Notes: generated by a model from the letters alone, not told the origin. A stretch of DNA of 13,989 nt from Limnohabitans sp. (GCA_030729445.1 JANQXJ010000225.1:1-13989), one strand, 5' to 3'; positions 1 through 7,896 are shown, counted from the first letter of the stretch. Numbers and translations are program-made.

Positions 1-192
1 GGTTTGCTGCGCGAGGGTCTGCAAGGCGCCCTGCGCACCACCCATGTGCAAGACATCCAGGGTGAATTCAATGCCATCGACACCGCCCTGTCACGCCTGT
101 CACCTGGCGACCTGTGCCTGATTTTGATTGACCAGGTGGAAGAGGCCCTGGCCTACATCACCGAAAAAGTCAAAGCCAGCCAAGTGGGCTGA
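1..192 (+). CDS. cphA: Probable cyanophycin synthetase, C-terminal end only
   Basis: The frame is open from base 1 to a TGA at 190-192, so this is the 3' end of a gene that starts outside the window; 63 residues are visible. They contain the segment ALSRLSPGDLCLILIDQVEE, which resembles the last strand and helix of the Mur-ligase-type C-terminal domain of cyanophycin synthetases. That enzyme polymerises aspartate and arginine into the storage polymer cyanophycin, using ATP, in the cytoplasm. Another Mur-ligase-like enzyme cannot be excluded because the ATP-binding and catalytic parts are outside the window. It converges on the acyltransferase gene with a 16-bp gap and no visible terminator between them. 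Confidence 0.6.
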   Translation, partial: GLLREGLQGALRTTHVQDIQGEFNAIDTALSRLSPGDLCLILIDQVEEALAYITEKVKASQVG

Positions 193-208
193 GGGCCCTT
201 GCCAAAGA

Positions 209-1426
209 TCAAACCATCGGGTTCATGAGCAAGGCCAGTGCCACACTGGCCTTGAAGGCACCCACCCAAAACCACCATCGCCACACGGTGGGTGGATGCC
301 GCTCCACCAAGCGATGGAGCCAGTCACCCAAGAGCAGCGACAACAGCAAGGCAGCCAGCATGCCCAGCGCGTTGGCCCACAGCGCAGTAGGCCATTGCGC
401 CGTGACGGCGGCATTGACGGCCAGGCACACGCCAAAGTGGATGAGGAATACCGAATAGGACACCCCTGACAGCCATTGCAAGGCGGGCCGCCAGCGTGAA
501 CGCCCGACGGTCTCACCCGCAAACCAGGGCTCAGGCACCAGCACCAACAACACAGCCACACCCCAGGCCACCGCGATGCGTGGACGCGGCTCCAGCCACA
601 AGGCCACGCACCCGATCAGCAGCAACACAAGCGCTGGCACCCAAAGCCGCGCCAGTGCATTGCCCCTGGCCCAAAAGGTTTGCCGACGAGCATCCCAAGC
701 CAACAGGCCCAAACCATAACTGCCCCAGAAATACACACCCAGATCGTCCAGGTCGGCATCCCGATTCCACCACCACAGCGAGGCACACACCAGCCCCAGC
801 CAAAGCACCCAGCTTCGAGCATCTCCCCAGGCCATGGCGTCACCCACTTGATCGCCTGGATGCACCGCATGTCCACGGGAAGGCCATGACCTCAGCACCA
901 CGAGGCAGCCCAAGGCCATCGCATACATCTGCAAATCGATCGCCACATACCAAATACCGGCTGACAAAGCCTCCAAGTCCAACAGATGCTGCACCAGCAC
1001 AACGTGCGCCAGCGCTTGACCCCAGTCGGGCGGGGCCGACAGACTGGTGTGCTCAAAGCCGGGCCGCACCCATTCGGTGACCAGTACGGTGAAGCTGAGC
1101 GCGGCCAGCAAGGGAATGGCCAAGCGCAAATAACGCTGCCAAATCAGCTTGAGGGCCTCGGGCAGCGCCAGCGACTAGTATTGGGCCATGTTGCCCGCCG
1201 TCAGGAAACCTGCACACACCAAGAAGAACTGCACCGCCAAACGGCCATGGTCATAGAGCCAACTGATCAACTCAGGCCAGGCGTTGTCCACCACATCCGA
1301 CATCGGCCCGTAAAACGCCAAGTGGTGCAACACGATCAACAAACAGCCTGTGGCCTTGACCGCATCGATCAAAAAAGAACGCCCCGAAGGGCGCTGGACT
1401 GAGGGGGTCAAGGGCCGCTCAGGCAA
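209..1426 (-). pseudogene. Acyltransferase family 3 membrane protein, interrupted by an in-frame TAG
   Basis: Two open stretches on the minus strand (1426-1175, 83 codons plus stop, and 1174-209, ending in TGA) are in the same frame and are separated only by a TAG at 1175-1177. Read through, the gene would be about 405 residues, normal for acyltransferase-3 proteins (OafA/WecH-like), which O-acylate sugars or other envelope molecules at the inner membrane. The N-terminal part has the first helix with K-x9-HH (IDAVKATGCLLIVLHH), where the family's conserved histidine lies. The later part has WYVAIDLQMYA and SYSVFLIHF, plus many hydrophobic helices. The start is a TTG at 1424-1426, six bases after the stop of the upstream nitronate monooxygenase gene; no ATG exists in that frame. 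No frameshift or second stop is seen, so the lesion is recent or a sequencing error. If real, the product is an 83-residue stub, although an internal restart (TTG at 1129) could give a C-terminal piece. Confidence 0.75.
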
Positions 1427-1432
1427 TGGCCA

Positions 1433-2386
1433 TCACAGGGCCAAGCGGGCGCGGGCCGCTTGGTACTGGGCCTTGAACTGAGCCACCAAATCGGCCGTGC
1501 TCTGCACCGACTGGATCGCCCCAATGCCCTGACCACAGCCCCAGATGTCTTTCCAAGCTTTTTTGGCATCACCACCAAAATTCATCTTGCTGGGGTCAGA
1601 CTCGGGCAGGTTCTCGGGGTCCAGACCTGCTGCGCGGATCGATGGGGCCAGGTAGTTGCCGTGCACACCTGTGAACAGGTTGCTGTAGACGATGTCGTCG
1701 GAGTTGCTGTCCACAATGGCTTGTTTGTACTCTTCTGCCGCACGCGCTTCGAGCGTGGCGATGAAGGCAGAGCCGATGTAGGCGAAGTCTGCGCCCATGG
1801 CTTGGGCCGCCAAAATTGCATCACCCGTGGCGATCGAGCCCGACAAGGCCACTGGGCCATCGAACCACTGGCGGATTTCCTGAATCAAGGCAAACGGGCT
1901 TTTGACGCCCGCATGGCCACCAGCACCTGCGGCCACGGCGATCAGGCCATCTGCGCCTTTTTCGATCGCTTTGTGCGCGTGCTTGTTGTTGATGATGTCG
2001 TGCAACACCACACCGCCGTAGCTGTGCGCGGCGGCGTTGATCTCTTCGCGGGCGCCCAGTGAGGTGATGATGATCGGCACTTTGTACTTCACGCACATGG
2101 CCATGTCGTGTTCAAGGCGGTCATTGCTCTTGTGCACGATTTGGTTGATGGCAAAGGGCGCGGCGGGTTTGTCAGGATTGGCCTTGTTGTAGGCAGCCAA
2201 GGTTTCCGTGATTTCGATCAACCACTCTTCGAGTTGCGCTGCAGGGCGAGCGTTCAAAGCGGGCATGGAGCCCACAATGCCGGCCTTGCACTGCTCAATC
2301 ACCAACTTGGGGTTGCTGATGATGAACAGGGGCGAGGCGATGGCAGGAAATGGCAGGTTGGCCAGTACGGGGGGCAGTTTGGACAT
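1433..2386 (-). CDS. Nitronate monooxygenase family flavoprotein (2-nitropropane dioxygenase-like)
   Basis: This 317-residue FMN-dependent TIM-barrel protein belongs to the family that oxidises alkyl nitronates to carbonyl compounds and nitrite and that also includes FabK-like enoyl-ACP reductases. The glycine-rich motif GAGGHAG (about 154-160) carries the usual catalytic histidine, H158. LSGSIATGDAI (181-191) and YIGSAFIAT (203-211) fit the FMN phosphate-binding strands. The N-terminal part also has the family look (PAIASPLFIISNPKLV). The ATG is preceded by GGAG at 5 bases, which supports this start. It lies 34 bp downstream of the acyl-CoA dehydrogenase gene and is probably cotranscribed. 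The physiological substrate is unknown; the position next to acyl-CoA oxidation genes leaves open a role on an acyl intermediate or in removing toxic nitronates. Family assignment is firm, substrate is not. Confidence 0.88.
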   Translation of the reverse strand: MSKLPPVLANLPFPAIASPLFIISNPKLVIEQCKAGIVGSMPALNARPAAQLEEWLIEITETLAAYNKANPDKPAAPFAINQIVHKSNDRLEHDMAMCVKYKVPIIITSLGAREEINAAAHSYGGVVLHDIINNKHAHKAIEKGADGLIAVAAGAGGHAGVKSPFALIQEIRQWFDGPVALSGSIATGDAILAAQAMGADFAYIGSAFIATLEARAAEEYKQAIVDSNSDDIVYSNLFTGVHGNYLAPSIRAAGLDPENLPESDPSKMNFGGDAKKAWKDIWGCGQGIGAIQSVQSTADLVAQFKAQYQAARARLAL

Positions 2387-2420
2387 GTTGTCTCCAGAAA
2401 AATAGTTGTTTGAATCGGTA

Positions 2421-4211
2421 TCAGAAAGCGTCGAGTGCCATCTCGGTCACGCTGCCTGCACCTTCGACGATGCTGTCGCGGATGCCGGGGGCTTTGGACA
2501 GGATGTGGTCGGCGTAAAAACGCGCGGTGGTGACCTTGGCGGCCATGAAGGCGGCGTCTTGGGCTTGTGCCTCGGGTGTGATGGCCACCAACAAGGCGCG
2601 GCCCATTTGCCAACCGGCCATCAGGTTGCCAGCCAGCATCAGGTAAGGCACGCTGCCTGCAAACACGTCGTTGGGGTGGGCCTTGGTGTTGCCCGCCACA
2701 AACTCCACGACATCCACAAAAGCCTCACGAGCGGCTTTGAGGCGACGGGCCACGGCCTGTGCGTCGGCGTTGCCAGAAGCCGCCAATTCGCTTTCGGTTT
2801 GCGCCACCTGACCAGCCAGCGCCTTGGCGGTTTGTCCACCGTCGCGGGCGGTCTTGCGACCCACCAAGTCGTTGGCCTGGATGGCGGTCGTGCCTTCGTA
2901 AATCGTCAAAATTTTGGCGTCACGGTAGTACTGCGCTGCACCCGTTTCTTCGATGAAGCCCATGCCGCCGTGCACCTGCACGCCCAAGCTGGTGACTTCC
3001 AGGCTCATCTCGGTGCTATAGCCCTTGACCAGCGGCACCATGAATTCATAAAACGCCAAGTTTTGCTTGCGCACCTCAGCATCGGGGTGGTGGTGCGAGG
3101 CGTCGTAGGCCGCAGCAGCCGTAGCGGCCATGGCGCGGCAGCCTTCGGTGTAAGCGCGCATGGTCATCAGCATGCGGCGCACGTCGGGGTGATGAATGAT
3201 GGGGCCAGCAGCGGGCAAGCTGCCGTCCACTGGGCGGCTTTGCACGCGGTCGCGGGCGTATTGCACGGCACGCTGGTAAGAGCGCTCGGCAATCGCGATA
3301 CCCTGCACGCCCACCGCATATCGGGCAGCGTTCATCATGATGAACATGTATTCGAGGCCACGGTTTTCCTGGCCCACCAAATAACCCACACCGCCGCCGT
3401 TGTCGCCGAACTGCAGCACAGCCGTGGGGCTGGCCTTGATGCCCATCTTGTGCTCGATGCTCACGCAATGCACGTCGTTGCGATCGCCCAAGGTGCCATC
3501 GGCCTTGACCATGACTTTGGGCACCACGAACAGACTGATACCTTTGACGCCTTCGGGCGCACCCACCACACGGGCCAGCACCAGGTGCACGATGTTTTCA
3601 GCCATGTCGTGCTCACCGTAGGTGATGTAGATCTTGGTGCCAAAAATTTTGTAAGTGCCATCGGGCTGAGGCTCGGCGCGGGTGCGCACGGCGGCCAAGT
3701 CAGAACCGGCTTGTGGCTCGGTCAGGTTCATGGTGCCGGTCCACTGGCCGGAGATCAGCTTTTCCAAGTAAGTGGCTTTGAGTTCGTCTGAGCCTGCGGT
3801 CAGCAGCGCTTCGATCGCGCCGTCGGTCAGCAAGGGGCACAGCGCAAAAGCCATGTTGGCCGAGTTGAGCATTTCGCCGCAAGCTGCGCCAATGGTTTTG
3901 GGCAGACCTTGACCGCCAAAGTCGGCCGGGTGCTGCAGGCCTTGCCAGCCGCCTTCGGCATATTGCTGATACGCCTCTTTGAAGCCGGGTGTGGTGGTCA
4001 CGCCGCTGCCGTTGTGGAAGGACGGGTTCTTGTCGCCTTCCCAGTTCAGGGGCGAGATCACGTCTTGGTTGAGCTTGGCGCACTCCTCGAGCACGGCTTG
4101 GGCGGTTTCCAAACCCGCGTCTTCAAAGCCGGGAATCTGCGCGATCTGGTCAATGCGGGCCAAATGCTCGATGTTGAAAAGCATGTCCTTGAGGGGGGCG
4201 ATGTAGCTCAT
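2421..4211 (-). CDS. Acyl-CoA dehydrogenase, long DmdC-like type
   Basis: This 596-residue flavoprotein is much longer than classical acyl-CoA dehydrogenases (~380-400) and fits the long class with an extra C-terminal domain, which includes 3-methylmercaptopropionyl-CoA dehydrogenase (DmdC) and several medium/long-chain enzymes. Visible parts: N-terminal helical domain; MNLTEPQAGSDL (161-172), the FAD/substrate signature; a middle beta domain; VHGGMGFIEETGAAQYYRDAKI near the C-terminal catalytic domain; IYEGTTAIQ with the expected catalytic base E439; then an alanine-rich helical extension. It removes two hydrogens from an acyl-CoA and passes electrons to ETF, whose genes lie directly upstream. 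The terminator at 4255-4283 separates it from etfA, so it may have its own promoter or depend on read-through. The start has only a weak ribosome site (GGA at ~11 bases). The chain length or sulfur substrate cannot be decided, so I do not assign dmdC. Confidence 0.9.
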   Translation of the reverse strand: MSYIAPLKDMLFNIEHLARIDQIAQIPGFEDAGLETAQAVLEECAKLNQDVISPLNWEGDKNPSFHNGSGVTTTPGFKEAYQQYAEGGWQGLQHPADFGGQGLPKTIGAACGEMLNSANMAFALCPLLTDGAIEALLTAGSDELKATYLEKLISGQWTGTMNLTEPQAGSDLAAVRTRAEPQPDGTYKIFGTKIYITYGEHDMAENIVHLVLARVVGAPEGVKGISLFVVPKVMVKADGTLGDRNDVHCVSIEHKMGIKASPTAVLQFGDNGGGVGYLVGQENRGLEYMFIMMNAARYAVGVQGIAIAERSYQRAVQYARDRVQSRPVDGSLPAAGPIIHHPDVRRMLMTMRAYTEGCRAMAATAAAAYDASHHHPDAEVRKQNLAFYEFMVPLVKGYSTEMSLEVTSLGVQVHGGMGFIEETGAAQYYRDAKILTIYEGTTAIQANDLVGRKTARDGGQTAKALAGQVAQTESELAASGNADAQAVARRLKAAREAFVDVVEFVAGNTKAHPNDVFAGSVPYLMLAGNLMAGWQMGRALLVAITPEAQAQDAAFMAAKVTTARFYADHILSKAPGIRDSIVEGAGSVTEMALDAF

Positions 4212-4254
4212 GTCTTAATTCCGTTCATGGTCAGAGAAGATAGGGGTCGGGTAC

Positions 4255-4283
4255 AAAAAAGACCTCTCATGGAGGCCTTTTTT
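4255..4283 (-). terminator. Rho-independent terminator downstream of etfA
   Basis: On the minus strand the sequence reads AAAAAAGGCCTC, loop CATGA, GAGGTCTTTTTT. The stem has six pairs including one G-U wobble and could extend through A-U pairs, followed by six U. It begins 15 bases after the etfA stop codon (4299-4301). On the plus strand the same pair is an A-C mismatch, so the element works best leftward, ending the etfBA transcript before the acyl-CoA dehydrogenase gene. Confidence 0.75.
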
Positions 4284-4298
4284 GATTTCGTCAAATCA

Positions 4299-5231
4299 TC
4301 ACAGTGCGTTGGTCAATTCAGGCACTGCCGCAAACAAATCGGCTTCAAGGCCAAAGTCGGCCACGCTGAAGATTGGAGCCTCAGGGTCCTTGTTGATCGC
4401 CACGATCACCTTGGAATCCTTCATGCCCGCCAAATGCTGGATCGCACCCGAGATGCCGCAAGCGACATACAACTGTGGGGCAACGATCTTGCCAGTCTGG
4501 CCCACTTGCAGGTCGTTGGCGGCATAACCAGCGTCGACCGCTGCACGGCTGGCACCGATGGCGGCGCCCAGCTTGTCGGCCAGCGGCGTCATGACCTCCG
4601 CAAATTTTTCTGAGCTGCCCAAAGCGCGTCCACCAGACACAATGATCTTGGCAGCGGTCAACTCGGGGCGATCGTTCTTGGCAATTTCGCTGCCCTTGAA
4701 GCTGCTCTTGCCGTTGTCGGCTTGCGCTGCAGCACTTTCCACTGCGGCGCTGCCTCCTGTGGCGAATGCCGCGTCAAAGCCGGTGGTGCGCACCGTGATG
4801 ACTTTGGTGCCGTCTGTGCTTTGCACCGTGGCCATCGCATTACCGGCATAGATGGGGCGCTCGAAGGTGTCGGCCGAGATGACTTGCGTCACATCGCTGA
4901 TTTGGCCTACGTCAAGCTTGGCAGCCACACGCGGGGCCACGTTCTTGCCTGAGGCGGTTGCGGGGAACAGGATGTGGCTGTAGCTGGCGGCAATGGCCAG
5001 CACTTGCGCAGCGACGTTTTCGGCCAGGCCATGGGCCAGCGCTTCGCTGTCGGCGTGGATCACTTTGGTCACACCTGCGATTTGGGCTGCAGCTTGCGCA
5101 GCGGCGGCGGCGTTGTGACCCGCCACCAGCACATGCACATCACCACCACAAGCGGCAGCGGCCGTGACGGTGTTCAAGGTGGCGCCTTTGATCGAGGCGT
5201 TGTCGTGTTCGGCAATAACGAGTGAAGTCAT
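4299..5231 (-). CDS. etfA: Electron transfer flavoprotein alpha subunit
   Basis: This 310-residue protein is the FAD-binding subunit of ETF. The soluble heterodimer takes electrons from acyl-CoA and related dehydrogenases and hands them to ETF-ubiquinone oxidoreductase. The N-terminal half ([12 protein letters not shown], then an alanine-rich nucleotide-fold domain) and the C-terminal FAD domain are both complete. The latter has SGGRALGS (199-206), [20 protein letters not shown] (244-263) with QHLAGM following, and [12 protein letters not shown] (277-288), which match the ETF-alpha signature. Length is usual for the family. AGGA six bases before the ATG supports the start. It follows etfB after 17 bp in the same operon and is followed by a terminator. 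Confidence 0.97.
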   Translation of the reverse strand: MTSLVIAEHDNASIKGATLNTVTAAAACGGDVHVLVAGHNAAAAAQAAAQIAGVTKVIHADSEALAHGLAENVAAQVLAIAASYSHILFPATASGKNVAPRVAAKLDVGQISDVTQVISADTFERPIYAGNAMATVQSTDGTKVITVRTTGFDAAFATGGSAAVESAAAQADNGKSSFKGSEIAKNDRPELTAAKIIVSGGRALGSSEKFAEVMTPLADKLGAAIGASRAAVDAGYAANDLQVGQTGKIVAPQLYVACGISGAIQHLAGMKDSKVIVAINKDPEAPIFSVADFGLEADLFAAVPELTNAL

Positions 5232-5248
5232 GAGATTTCCTTGGATGG

Positions 5249-6004
5249 TCAGATGACCTTGGCCACGTTTTTGAGCTTGTCCACCAGCGTGGCCACATCG
5301 GGCACCTTGATGCCGGCGCTGCGCTTGGCAGGCTCTGCCACTTTCAAGGTCTTGATGCGGGGGGCCACATCAACACCCAAGTCTTCTGGCTTAAAGGTGT
5401 CGAGCTGCTTTTTCTTGGCTTTCATGATGTTGGGCAACGTCACGTAACGCGGCTCGTTCAGGCGCAGATCGGTGGTCACGACCGCTGGCAGGCTGACACT
5501 CAACACTTCCAGGCCACCATCGATCTCGCGAGTGACATGAGCCTTGCCGTCCACGATTTCGACCTTTGACGCGAAGGTGGCTTGGGGCAGATCGGCCAAA
5601 GCGGCCAGCATCTGGCCAGTCTGGTTGCAATCGTCATCAATGGCTTGTTTGCCCAGGATGATCAGGCCGGGTTGCTCTTTGTCCACCAAGGCCTTGAGCA
5701 GTTTGGCCACAGCCAAGGGCTGCAGGTCCAAATCCGCTGGGGTCTCGACCAAAATGCCGCGGTCAGCACCAATGGCCATGGCGGTGCGCAGGGTTTCCTG
5801 GCACTGGGTCACACCACACGAGACAGCGATGACTTCGGTGGCAAAACCTTTTTCTTTCAGGCGCACGGCTTCTTCGACGGCGATCTCGTCAAAGGGGTTC
5901 ATGCTCATCTTGACGTTGGCGATGTCCACACCCGAACCATCGGACTTGACACGGACCTTGACGTTGTAGTCCACCACCCGTTTGACGGGAACGAGAATTT
6001 TCAT
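5249..6004 (-). CDS. etfB: Electron transfer flavoprotein beta subunit
   Basis: This 251-residue protein is the AMP-binding beta subunit of ETF. It begins [20 protein letters not shown], as the family usually does; the ATG at 6002-6004 has GGAG eight bases upstream. An in-frame extension to 6034 would add ten residues with no family resemblance, so it is not used. Visible features are [19 protein letters not shown] (35-53), the adenine nucleotide region [20 protein letters not shown] (63-82), and the recognition loop [13 protein letters not shown] (187-199), which docks on partner dehydrogenases; L190 corresponds to the anchor leucine of the human protein. The lysines in this loop are methylated by ETFB methyltransferases in some organisms; whether that happens here is unknown. 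First gene of the etfBA operon, with a palindromic operator candidate about 55 bp upstream. Confidence 0.97.
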   Translation of the reverse strand: MKILVPVKRVVDYNVKVRVKSDGSGVDIANVKMSMNPFDEIAVEEAVRLKEKGFATEVIAVSCGVTQCQETLRTAMAIGADRGILVETPADLDLQPLAVAKLLKALVDKEQPGLIILGKQAIDDDCNQTGQMLAALADLPQATFASKVEIVDGKAHVTREIDGGLEVLSVSLPAVVTTDLRLNEPRYVTLPNIMKAKKKQLDTFKPEDLGVDVAPRIKTLKVAEPAKRSAGIKVPDVATLVDKLKNVAKVI

Positions 6005-6058
6005 GAAAGCTTCTCCATTGATATCAAAACCCAAGCACCTAGAAACGCCGCGATGTCG

Positions 6059-6079
6059 TTGACGTTACGTAAACGTCAA
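6059..6079 (-). promoter_or_regulatory. Inverted repeat upstream of etfB, probable operator
   Basis: Perfect 7-bp arms TTGACGT (6059-6065) and ACGTCAA (6073-6079) flank TACGTAA, which together with the preceding T forms the inner palindrome TTACGTAA. It lies 55 bp before the etfB start. From memory, ACGT-rich palindromes of this kind resemble sites of the MerR-type regulator LiuR, which controls branched-chain amino acid and fatty acid catabolism in proteobacteria; this match was not verified. The minus-strand arm itself reads TTGACG, a good -35 box, but no clear -10 follows at 17-19 bp. Confidence 0.6.
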
Positions 6080-6200
6080 TTGTGCATCAAAACCGCCAAA
6101 CAGGCACCGCACGTTTCTCAAAAAAGCACGATCGTTCGTATTTTAGACCGGTTTTATGAAAGTGATAGTGAACATTTGACAATCCTACCCCCGGGAATTC

Positions 6201-6214
6201 ACCGACCAATCGGT
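6201..6214. promoter_or_regulatory. Short inverted repeat ACCGA-N4-TCGGT, operator candidate
   Basis: ACCGA (6201-6205) and TCGGT (6210-6214) are perfect complements with a CCAA spacer. Nested outside are CCTACC (6184-6189) and GGTAGG (6212-6217), also complementary. The site is 86 bp upstream of the dctP start, a plausible distance for a TetR- or GntR-type regulator. No regulator gene is in the window, so the assignment rests on symmetry and position only. Confidence 0.4.
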
Positions 6215-6299
6215 AGGCAAATCAGGGTTAACATCAATTTCTTTGTGGATCGTTCAATATTACGATTATGTTTTGTAACCAAATCAATGGAGCAATTGG

Positions 6300-7316
6300 A
6301 TGAAGAAAACTTTGATTTCCGTGGCTGCAGCAGCCCTGGCCAGCTTCAGCGGCTTGGCCCAAGCACAGACCGTATTGACTGTTTCAAGCTGGGTTCCACC
6401 CACACACGGTTTGTCAGTGTCACAAAAAGAATGGTGTGACGACCTGGCCAGCAAAACTTCCAACCGAGTCCGCTGCAACATCTTGCCCCGTGCGGTTACC
6501 CCCGCTCCAGGAACCTTCGATGCGGTGAAGAATGGTTTGGTCGACGTTTCTTTCACGGTTCACGGATACACACCTGGCCGCTTTGTCCTGTCGCAAATGG
6601 CGGAATTTCCATTTTTGGGCGACCGTGCAGAACCCCTGTCCGTGGCCTTCAACCGAATTGCCAACAAATACCCAGAGTTTGCCGCTGAACACCAAGGCGT
6701 GAAAGTTCTTGGTTATTTCACCCATGGCCCTGGCATTGTCTTCAACACCAAGAAACCCATCACACGCGTAGAGGACCTCTCTGGTCTGAAATTCCGTGTG
6801 GGCGGCGGCATGGTCAACGAGATCTCCAAAACTCTTGACATGAATGTGACCCTCAAGCCCGCACCGGAATCTTATGAACTGCTGTCAAGCGGCGTCATGG
6901 ATGGCACCTTGTTTCCCGCCGAGTCCACTGACTCCTTCAAGATCGGCAAGATCATCAAGCACGCGACTCAGTTTCCTGGCGGCCTTTACAACACCAGCTT
7001 CGTCTTCATGATGAACCCAGCCAAGTACAACAGTCTCTCGGCTGCTGACAAAAAAGTGGTGGATGAGCTCTCCGGTGAAGCCGTTGCACGTCGCTTTGGA
7101 AAAGCATGGGACCGCGTAGACGCACAAGCGTTGACCAACATGCAGAAAAACGGCGTTAAAGTCATCAAGGCTGACAACGCCTTCGTCAGCGGCGTGACCA
7201 TCCGTGTGAGCAAACTCGAGCGTGACTGGGCGCAAGCGGCCAAAGCCAAAGGCCTGAAAGATCCTGCGGGAGCTTTGTCTGAATTCCGCGCTGAAATTGC
7301 CAAGCTGCAAAAGTAA
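6300..7316 (+). CDS. dctP: TRAP transporter periplasmic substrate-binding protein
   Basis: This 338-residue DctP-family protein captures an organic acid in the periplasm and delivers it to the DctQM membrane unit, which uses a sodium or proton gradient. A signal peptide is clear: KK, hydrophobic stretch AAAALASFSGLAQA, likely cut after A22. The mature part has SSWVPPTHGLS near the N-terminus, LSGLKFRVGGGMVNEISKTL (160-179) containing the conserved arginine R166 that usually holds the ligand carboxylate, and GLYNTSFVFMMNPAKYNSL (228-246). GGAG seven bases before the ATG supports the start. It is first in a dctP-dctQ-dctM operon. The ligand is not predictable: adjacent genes are for acyl-CoA oxidation on the other side of a divergent promoter, which only weakly hints at a carboxylic acid. 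Confidence 0.92.
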   Translation: MKKTLISVAAAALASFSGLAQAQTVLTVSSWVPPTHGLSVSQKEWCDDLASKTSNRVRCNILPRAVTPAPGTFDAVKNGLVDVSFTVHGYTPGRFVLSQMAEFPFLGDRAEPLSVAFNRIANKYPEFAAEHQGVKVLGYFTHGPGIVFNTKKPITRVEDLSGLKFRVGGGMVNEISKTLDMNVTLKPAPESYELLSSGVMDGTLFPAESTDSFKIGKIIKHATQFPGGLYNTSFVFMMNPAKYNSLSAADKKVVDELSGEAVARRFGKAWDRVDAQALTNMQKNGVKVIKADNAFVSGVTIRVSKLERDWAQAAKAKGLKDPAGALSEFRAEIAKLQK

Positions 7317-7329
7317 ATGTGATCTGCCG

Positions 7330-7365
7330 CACCCCGGGCGAAACACTCGGGGTGTTTAGAACACC
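7330..7365 (+). other. Overlapping alternative hairpins after dctP
   Basis: Two hairpins share bases and cannot form together: CACCCCG (7330-7336) with CGGGGTG (7348-7354), and GGTGTT (7351-7356) with AACACC (7360-7365) around a TAG loop. The first starts 13 bases after the dctP stop. They may only protect the dctP mRNA 3' end, or may influence the terminator hairpin that follows. Confidence 0.45.
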
Positions 7366-7367
7366 AG

Positions 7368-7401
7368 CGGTATTTGCCCATCAGCAAATACCGTTTTTTT
7401 T
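7368..7401 (+). terminator. Intercistronic terminator/attenuator between dctP and dctQ
   Basis: CGGTATTTGC (7368-7377), loop CCATCA, GCAAATACCG (7384-7393), then eight T (7394-7401): a perfect 10-bp stem with a U tract, a textbook intrinsic terminator. It sits inside the TRAP operon and its T run directly touches the dctQ ATG at 7402. Partial termination here would give more binding-protein mRNA than permease mRNA, the usual stoichiometric need for binding-protein-dependent transporters. Loop or stem bases also take the place where a dctQ ribosome site would be. Confidence 0.85.
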
Positions 7402-7896
7402 ATGAGTGACAAGTTGAAAAAAATTCTAGAAATCTTTTGTGGAACCCTGTCAGGCTTGGCCTTGTTCGCCATCATGGTGCTGACATTCCTGGATGTCTCG
7501 GGTCGCAAAATGTTGTCGAACTCCATCACTGGCTCTTTGGAGCTGACCGAATTGTTGATGGTGGTCGTCATTTTTGGGGCACTGCCCTTGGTGTCTCTCA
7601 AAAACGAACATGTCGTTTTTGACTCTTTAGACGTGGTACTGCCGCAAATAGTCAAGAAAATTCAACAAACCCTGATACACCTGATTTGTGCCGCACTGCT
7701 TTTTGGATTGGCTTACCTGATGTGGCAAACAGGGGGGGAATTCGCAGTGACGGGAGAGACGACGGCACAACTGAAAATCCCCAAATCGCCTTTCATACAG
7801 GGCATGGGGGTTTTGTGTGCAATCACAGGTCTGGTCCATCTGGTCAAGGGATTCAAGCGCAGCACTGATACGCATGCCGAAGGGAGGACGCTGTGA
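7402..7896 (+). CDS. dctQ: TRAP transporter small permease subunit
   Basis: This 164-residue protein with four hydrophobic segments (about 13-32, 48-68, 89-108 and 128-150) is the DctQ-type small membrane subunit, which pairs with DctM in the inner membrane. FLDVSGRKMLSNSITGSLELTE resembles the family's first loop (VxxRxxxxxxxxxxxE/ELt). The ATG at 7402 gives the normal N-terminus, but no Shine-Dalgarno sequence is visible because the terminator stem and T tract lie immediately upstream; the next in-frame ATG (codon 25) is inside the first membrane helix. Translation may therefore need an unusual initiation mode or coupling. The stop overlaps the dctM start (GTGA). Confidence 0.88.
   Translation: MSDKLKKILEIFCGTLSGLALFAIMVLTFLDVSGRKMLSNSITGSLELTELLMVVVIFGALPLVSLKNEHVVFDSLDVVLPQIVKKIQQTLIHLICAALLFGLAYLMWQTGGEFAVTGETTAQLKIPKSPFIQGMGVLCAITGLVHLVKGFKRSTDTHAEGRTL

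Larger units (their letters stand above)
6005..6299. other. Divergent intergenic region between etfB and dctP
   Basis: This 295-bp region is visibly AT-richer than its flanks and holds no convincing ORF. It must contain promoters for both etfBA (leftward) and dctPQM (rightward). Visible elements are the etfB-side palindrome at 6059-6079, the inverted repeat ACCGA-ccaa-TCGGT at 6201-6214, a TTGACA hexamer at 6176-6181 without a good -10 at 17 bp, and the AT-rich stretch 6249-6285 just upstream of dctP. I could not assign a confident -35/-10 pair. Confidence 0.5.

Noticed and set aside
496..1080. 194-codon plus-strand ORF opposite the acyltransferase
   Set aside because: Proline/arginine-rich shadow frame of a membrane-protein gene; no domain or ribosome site supports it.
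1129..1426. Translational recoding (for example pyrrolysine) at the acyltransferase TAG
   Set aside because: No pyrrolysine system is expected in this lineage and no recoding structure was recognised; mutation or sequencing error is simpler.
2406..3791. A 461-codon plus-strand ORF opposite the acyl-CoA dehydrogenase gene
   Set aside because: It is the antisense frame of a clearly coding gene in GC-rich DNA; its His/Gly/Val-rich composition has no recognisable domain and no ribosome site was seen.
6005..6034. Ten-residue upstream extension of etfB
   Set aside because: The family begins at [10 protein letters not shown], and GGAG is correctly spaced only for the ATG at 6004.
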